This document shows positions 58,773 to 64,000 of a stretch of 64,000 nucleotides of DNA, piece after piece. The translations under genes were made by a program, and so were the position numbers. The stretch is from Symbiodinium natans (Eukaryota; Sar; Dinophyceae; Suessiales; Symbiodiniaceae): NCBI GenBank assembly GCA_905221605.1, contig CAJNDS010002142.1, positions 571,001-635,000 of the forward strand, written 5' to 3'. Under the pieces are notes generated by a model. The model ran no database searches. It saw nothing but the letters and a program-made list of their open reading frames with translations, and was not told where the DNA came from. Numbering within the stretch: the stretch's first letter is position 1; every line of letters begins with the position of its first letter.

Positions 58773-61700
58773 GTTTAGGGTTTAGGGTTTAGGGTTTAGG
58801 GTTCAGGGTTTGGGGTTTGGGGTTTAGGGTTTAGGGTTTAGGGTTTAGGGTTCAGGGTTTGGGGTTTGGGGTTTAGGGTTTAGGGACTCTGGGAACTTTT
58901 ATATGAAGTTTCGAGGTTTATGGCAAAGCTCGGTGTCTCATCTGAAGCTGAAACTTTAAACATCAGACCGGTCCTTGTTTATATCTTGAAAGTTGTAGTC
59001 CTAGTGGTGATTTTAGTCGGATCCAGAAAGATTACTCAAACCCTAAACCCTGAACCCCAAACCCTCAAACCCTAAACCCTAAACCCTAAACCCTAAACCC
59101 TAAACCCTAGAGCCAAACTTGAGCAGCCAAAGAATACAAAGGGGTGGCCCTTTCTGGTTCAGCTACAGGAAAGGTACTCCCCTAAACCCTAAACCCTAAA
59201 CCCTAAACCTCAAACCCGAAACCCTAAACCCTAAACCCTAAATCGCGCACTGCGCCTTGAGTGGGGCGACCCATGGCGACCTCCGCGGCTGGCCGGCCGC
59301 AGACCCATCCAAGCTTCCCCAGAAGCAACGCCGGAGCGCCGAAGAAAGGAGGGTGGAGGGTTTAGGGTTTAGGGTATAGGGTTTAGGGTTTAGGGTTTAG
59401 GGTGTAGGGTGTAGGGTGTAGGGGAGTGAAGAATTCCATTTGGGGTTCAGGATGATGTTGGCGTTTCGGGCTTTTGGCCGCGACCAGGTCGAGGGTGCTT
59501 AGGGTTTAGGGTTTAGGGTTTAGGGTTTAGGGCTCGGAGCAAAAAAGGGTTCAGGGTTCAGGGTTTCGGAGAAGCCTAAACCCGAAACCCTAGACCTTAA
59601 ACCCTAAACCCTGAAGGCTTAGTGCTAGTCTAAGGTCTAAGGGACGTTTCATGGGCCCTTAATATGGTCCTTTACTCTCTTAAACAGGGTTCTGATGTAT
59701 GGGCCCTTGGGTTGTAAAAGGTCTATAAGGTGTCGCCATTTCAGGGCCCATATTCAGGGACCATGCAACTACCATTTCAGTTAGTTCCGGTGTGACTCCG
59801 AGCCAAAGACTTTAGGTCTGTAGTGTCCCCCCTGCCAGAATTCCCGAGCAAGGCCGCGTCAGCATCAGAAGAGGATAGGCGCATGTGCCCCCTGTTCAGA
59901 AGTTTCAGTCGGTAGGTAGCCTGAGTTAGATGACAGGACTCAAGCACCAAAACCACCTGCCAAGCAGCACGTCATACATAATTGCCACGGCTTTGCTTTG
60001 GCTGAGGCCTGTAAGGTTCGTAAAGTCAGTTCCTCATAGACTCACAGCATACATATACCGATATACACTTCCAAAATGACGGGCTCTTGCCACAGCAATG
60101 GGCAGCAGCTGGTCACAAGGACACTCATGGGATTTGAAACTGCTGTACCGAAAATGACCGCTGAACTCAATTTCAAATTCACGCTTGAACTGCCGTCATG
60201 CGGCTGATTCTTCGGAAAGGCCAACAGTAAAGGGTTTAGGGTTTATTGTTGAGGGTTCAGGGTAAGGGGAATTCTGGTGAGTTTGGGCGTCGTTCTGTCT
60301 CATGGCTGAGAGGGAGGGAGCTACCAAGCATGGGACGTTATGTGTGCAACACGCTCGATGCAGATGCACAGTCCAGATCATTCGACAGCAACTTGCTTCT
60401 GGATGTCATCTTAAAACCATGCTCTCACATGGCTTATGAATGCTCCTTAACTAGAAAAGGAATGGTCATAAGACCCATGTGGGTAGTTCTCTACATCCGG
60501 GTCCCTTTTGGGGCCCGAGTCATAGTATGGCACCTTCTAAAAATGGACCCCCCAAAAAAACTCAAAAAGGGACCCTAATTTAGATAACTACCCATACTTG
60601 GAGATTCATGGGTAGTGTTAAGTAGGGCTATATGTCTGGTAAGTATCTCATTTATGTAGGGTACTGTACTCCTACTTATAACTGCCCACGAACCAAGTAA
60701 CCCTAGACCCTAAACCCAAAACCTTTAACCCTGAACCCTAAACCATCACTGCCCACGAACCAAGTAACCCTAGACCCTAAACCCTAAACCTTTAACCCTA
60801 AACCCTGAACCCTAAACCCTAAACCCAAAACCCTACTCAGCTACAGGGACTGTACTCTGTAGGGGCGTATGACCTTGAGCCTCCTTGGGCAGCTCATGGC
60901 TTCCCCTACTACCCTAGGATCCCCCCAAAATTTCGGGCTATATAAGGATAATTCAGCTTAATTAAAGTTATTTAAGGGGGGAACCCTAAACCCTAAACCC
61001 TAAACGCCCCAGGGGGGGGCAGTATAGGGGGGGGGGGGGGTGTAGGGAACCCAGAAGATCTGGGAGCCCTGGCGGCTGCCAGGCTACGGGAGCTGCTGGC
61101 AGAGACTCCAGACATGGGAGACCTGGCTCTGCAAGGTTTAGGATTTAGGGATTTAGGGTTTAGGGAGTTAGGGTTTAGGGTTTTAGGGATTAGGGATTTA
61201 GGGGATAGGGTTTAGGGCTTAGGGTTGCAGGGATTTTTGGTTTTAGGGCTTCAGGGATTTTAGGGTTTAGGGATGTAGGTTCTGGGGTTTTAGGGCTGGA
61301 GGGTTTTAGGGTTTTAGGATTTTAGGGGTCTAAGGGTCTTAAGGTGTTAGGGTTCGGTCTGTTCTTGGCCTAGGTTCATGCAAAGGAAGTTAAATGAGGT
61401 TAGAGTATTACGGATATGGTGTAAAAAAAATGCGGGTTCCTTTTTTATTTTTTTATCTGGCAAATAAGTCCAGTCTAAGTTCCTCAACAAAATTTCGGTG
61501 TCGGCTCCCGACAGATGTAGTCAATGAGCCCACGTGGCTGCTATTGTCCGGCTGCCGCGCCTAGCGACAGTTCGTGGTTTTGATGCTTCCCCTCGTCCTG
61601 CACCCTACCACAACCCCAAGCCGTGAAACCTAAACACTACTTCGAGTCAAGTCTCTTTGCAACGTCTCAAAAATATCTGAGCCCCCCAAAAAAACTGCAC

Positions 61701-63040
61701 ACCCCAGCGCCTACCTCAGAACAACATGCTGTAGTCTGAGCCCTGAAAATACGGTCAGCACTTTGAATCTTCTTGGGTACCATATACACAGGTAAGGGTC
61801 CGTATTGTAACAGGGAACCAACAGGAACAACAATGAGGTTCTGTACGGTTGGAGAAATGACCATATGATGAAGGTTACCGAGCTGTGCATGCCGCCCTGC
61901 AGACAGAGGAGTCCTTCAAGGACCATGCAATTTGGTGTTCGGCTGGCTACTGGCTTCCGTGATCGGGAACCCCTGAACACCAAAACCCGAAGCCCCGGAA
62001 AACTGTGAAGTGAAAGCCCTCGACCTATAGGGTTTAGGGTTTAGGGTTTAGGGTCCCTAAGGGAGGGGGATTCATGGGGGTAGGAACCTTAGAGAAGCAG
62101 AGGGAGCCTTAGGAGGTACTGGGGAGTATTAGGTAATCTTGGGTTGCATACCCCCTTGAACCCGCCTCCCTTAAGGACCCTATAAGTAACTCCAACCTTC
62201 TCACCGAAACCCTCGCTGACCTCAGTACCCTTGCGGCGCCTTGCCCTAACCCTAAACCCTAGACCCCAAACCCTAAACCCTAAACCCTAAACCCTAAACC
62301 CTAAACCCTAAACCCTAAACCCTAAACCCTAACCCCTGAGCCGAAAACCGAAGTTCAGGGTAAGATGTGTTCCGGCAACAAGACCACTTAGAGGTTAGGA
62401 TAGATTTCAGCCCTTCAACTCACGGCTCTAAACTAGGCCCTTCGGGTTTGGGGTTTAGGGTTCGGGGTTTAGGGTTTAGGGTTTGCCTTCACGCTCTGCG
62501 TCTCAAATCTGCCACGAGGATGTTTCTCTCAAGACGGTGCAGAACGCGCTTCGAGAGATGAAGGGAGGGCAGGCCGCTTGCCTGCAAGACAGATCTCGCG
62601 CACTTCTCACGAGTCTGCTTCTGCCAGTTGGTGGGTTCCGAAATTGGGGGGGTACCTTATTGGGGTCCTTATTACAAGGGAATCCTACTTTTTGGGGGGT
62701 GTATTTTAGCGGTTGCTTATTGTCGTAAACCACCAGTTAAGCTGTTGCACTGTCTTGTGAGCAGGTCTGTTTTGTCCAGGTTGGCCGGTGACTTTCGGGT
62801 TTCGGGAGCTCAGGCTTCAGGTTCCCTTGCTTCGCCGTGCCACGCCTGCCAAGGTTCTGTGCTTTTGGCCCAGAGCCCTTTTTGACCTCCCTGATGACTT
62901 CCTGTACTTAAGGGGGCGCGGGGCGGTGATTATAAGTACGACGCATGCGCGTATAAATACATACATATACTTAAGTAAATGTAGTCTATATGTATACATA
63001 TATAACTATTTCTCATTTTTAAATTTATGTATTCACATTG

Positions 63041-63072
<32 letters not shown>

Positions 63073-64000
63073 GTGTGTATATGTATATACAAATATATCT
63101 ATATCTATATATATACATATATATATATACATATATATATACATATATATATGTGGATTTACATATGTTGATTTTCATTTGTTTGTATTTTATATGTTAT
63201 ATTTATATGTTCATGTATAATTTATATGTTATATGTTAAATTTATATTTGTGTTTCATTTCTATGATTGTTTTTATATGTTGTATTATGAATATATTCTT
63301 ATTGATATGTTTATTTGTAGTTGTATATATACTGATATTTATAGTTATAGTTGTAGTTATAGTTATAGTTATACTTATAGTTACAGTTATATTCATGTTT
63401 ATATTTGTATTGGTATTTATACTAATATTTTTATTTGAATTTATATTTTATGTTTATGTAAATCGCCTTTTGGGGGGGTTTGTATCGGGATCGACTGCTA
63501 CACTCTCTCACAAGATCCAGGAAGTTGAGAAATTTCCTGTGGCACTGGCTGAAGGATGGCTACAAGACGGCCATGGCGGTAGCGCCTTCCTGCGTGACAC
63601 CCGACGAGATGGAGGCAGGGGTTTAGGGCTTAGGGTTAGGGTTTAGGGTGTAGGGTGCAGGGTTTAGGCTCGGGATTTGGGGTTTAGGGTTTAGGGTTTA
63701 GGGTTTGGGAAGACTCAGAGCGACCAGGGTTTGGGGCTGAAGGCGCTGGGCTTGTTCTACAGTATGGGTCCCACCCACCACGGTTGCTCCGCTGCACCTC
63801 GTAGACAAACAGATATTGAGCCTTTCGGGTTTTCTATGGCCATTCTAGGCGCGTGCTTTACAGCTTCTGAGGGCCCAGGGCAGTTCACCCCTGCTTGTAC
63901 TTCGCCTGCTCTAATGCCAGCAGGTGTCTTCGGGTCAGGGTCAACATAGACTTGGCGCGCCTTCCATGCAATGCACCGTGAACCAAAGTGGAGACCACTG
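58671..64000 (+). CDS. Third split gene, partial, not recognised (gene-level entry)
   Basis: A series of + strand coding islands in the same repeat setting: possible start [15 protein letters not shown] (58671), [18 protein letters not shown] (61055), [11 protein letters not shown] (61515), [16 protein letters not shown] (61907), [16 protein letters not shown] (62519), [18 protein letters not shown] (62821) and [16 protein letters not shown] (63521). Three of them (61055, 61515, 61907) join in phase. No family could be named; a helical protein is all that can be said. The 3' end lies outside the window. Confidence 0.5.
59124..59173 (+). CDS. Possible exon of gene 3 ([11 protein letters not shown])
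   Basis: Acceptor TTGAG, donor GTACTCC; CCCTAAA upstream. Confidence 0.4.
59262..59348 (+). CDS. Possible exon of gene 3, frame unresolved
   Basis: CCCTAAA before, GA donor and TTTAGGG after. [19 protein letters not shown] and [15 protein letters not shown] are both open. Confidence 0.35.
59637..59773. mobile_element. Inverted-repeat element, family AAGGGNAGTTCCATGGTCCC
   Basis: CTAAGGGACGTTTCATGGGCCC faces GGGACCATGCAACTACC; shared centre GTATGGGCCCTTGGGTTGT. Confidence 0.82.
60074..60203 (+). CDS. Possible small ORF or exon with stop ([20 protein letters not shown])
   Basis: A short frame on + through [11 protein letters not shown] to a TGA at about 60201. No splice or start context decides it; a 60-codon frame on the minus strand overlaps. 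Confidence 0.25.
60480..60595. mobile_element. Inverted-repeat element, family ATTAGGATCCC
   Basis: GGGTAGTTCTCTACATCCGGG faces CCTAATTTAGATAACTACCC; a CTTGGAGATTCATGG element (60596-60700) follows at once. Confidence 0.82.
60596..60700. mobile_element. Inverted-repeat element, family CTTGGAGGTTCATGG
   Basis: ACTTGGAGATTCATGGGTAG faces CTGCCCACGAACCAAGTAA. The right end plus adjacent CCCTAAA text is duplicated at 60745-60800. Confidence 0.75.
61055..61135 (+). CDS. Exon of gene 3 ([18 protein letters not shown])
   Basis: Acceptor CCCAG, donor GTTTAGG. Leucine-rich amphipathic helix. Confidence 0.65.
61515..61550 (+). CDS. Exon of gene 3 ([11 protein letters not shown])
   Basis: Acceptor GACAG, GC donor; in phase with 61055-61135 (LALQ/DVVNEP). 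Confidence 0.6.
61907..61958 (+). CDS. Exon of gene 3 ([16 protein letters not shown])
   Basis: Acceptor GACAG, donor GTGATC; in phase with 61515-61550. Confidence 0.55.
62266..62332. repeat. CCCTAAA array
   Basis: About nine units; the matching TTTAGGG units follow at 62450-62485. Confidence 0.93.
62519..62630 (+). CDS. Exon of gene 3 ([20 protein letters not shown])
   Basis: Acceptor ACGAG; ends at GTGGGTT where an inverted-repeat element begins. Confidence 0.6.
62627..62740. mobile_element. Inverted-repeat element at a donor site, family GGTTTCCGAAAT
   Basis: GTTGGTGGGTTCCGAAATTGG starts at the donor; the centre TATTGGGGTCCTTATTACAAG matches the copy at 13300; the right end is GTAAACCACCAG. 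Confidence 0.7.
62821..62903 (+). CDS. Probable exon of gene 3 ([18 protein letters not shown])
   Basis: Acceptor TTCAG, donor GTACTT. Phase with the previous exon not confirmed. Confidence 0.5.
62940..63465. repeat. AT-rich block with (TA)n and (TATAGT)n
   Basis: More than 500 bases of TATATA, ATATGT and TTATAGT repeats. The Tyr/Ile/Val frames on both strands are artefacts of composition. Confidence 0.9.
63521..63620 (+). CDS. Exon of gene 3 ([16 protein letters not shown])
   Basis: Acceptor CCAG, donor GTTTAGGG at 63621. Continues [13 protein letters not shown] second frame is open. Confidence 0.5.
63621..64000. other. Terminal block
   Basis: TTTAGGG units to about 63705, then about 290 bases of unassigned sequence (a 72-codon frame [17 protein letters not shown] is open but unsupported). 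Confidence 0.4.

Noticed and set aside
62930-63438. Tyr/Ile-rich membrane-like proteins on both strands.
   Set aside because: AT microsatellite composition.
1-64000. Subtelomeric or chromosome-end DNA because of abundant TTTAGGG/CCCTAAA.
   Set aside because: Repeats lie in both orientations, are short, and alternate with ordered exons of housekeeping genes; there is no terminal array at either edge.

Overview
The window looks like nuclear DNA of a dinoflagellate (second choice: a close alveolate relative). The evidence is plant-type telomere-like repeats (TTTAGGG/CCCTAAA) scattered through the interior, co-directional genes cut into many very small exons, introns that begin with GC or GA about as often as GT, and acceptors that are usually AG followed by G. 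Nothing bacterial, viral or CRISPR-like was seen. Most long open frames are accidents of repeats; the real coding sequence lies in islands of 13-150 bases between repeat arrays.

Layout, all on the + strand. (1) 0.5-4 kb: four short coding islands that could not be assigned. (2) About 4.2-37.5 kb: one very large split gene for NAD-specific glutamate dehydrogenase of the GDH2 type, which oxidises glutamate to 2-oxoglutarate and ammonium. From about 17 kb to 33.5 kb almost every exon joins its neighbour in frame and rebuilds the conserved catalytic part in order: TNFF, ALSFRLDP, GRDFMGFHTRFRDVARGGIR, ECYNLAFTQQYKNK, DIPEG, GSKG, ELLFFGPDE, NTAGFMDMGAEVAR, ARGYPFWKALTTGK, LGGVPHDTYGMTT, VHKYV, TGGPDGDLGSNEIL, IVDGSGVLYDP, LPDGSL, LFVPCGGRP, VEGANLF, VFKDASTNK, GGVNSSSLEV, QFYETYVAQIQ and NARREF. 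(3) 7534-8427: an intact intronless gene for a type I membrane protein, apparently nested in an intron of (2). (4) About 40.5-57.9 kb: a second split gene, MoaA (CNX2/MOCS1A, GTP 3',8-cyclase of molybdenum cofactor synthesis), from LVDTFGR and the radical-SAM motif CNLKCRYC through LTGGEP, TTNGV, KLNCV, RFLEFMPF and FCGGCNRLR to the C-terminal Gly-Gly and a stop at 57886. (5) 58.7-64 kb: coding islands of a third gene, not recognised and running off the window.

The introns carry two kinds of structure. Telomere-like arrays tend to read CCCTAAA just upstream of an exon and TTTAGGG just downstream, so the two ends of one intron are often complementary. There are also several families of short inverted-repeat elements (MITE or introner type). 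In at least two cases (28911-29030 and 28622-28817) the spliced intron coincides with one element plus a 6-bp target duplication, and a third (11114-11220) looks the same. New introns here have plausibly been made by element insertion.

Limits: exon ends in the catalytic part of the dehydrogenase and in most of moaA are fixed by protein continuity. N-terminal dehydrogenase exons, the extreme C-terminus and all of gene 3 are less certain, because several GC-rich islands are open in more than one frame. Coordinates were counted by hand and may be off by a base or two.
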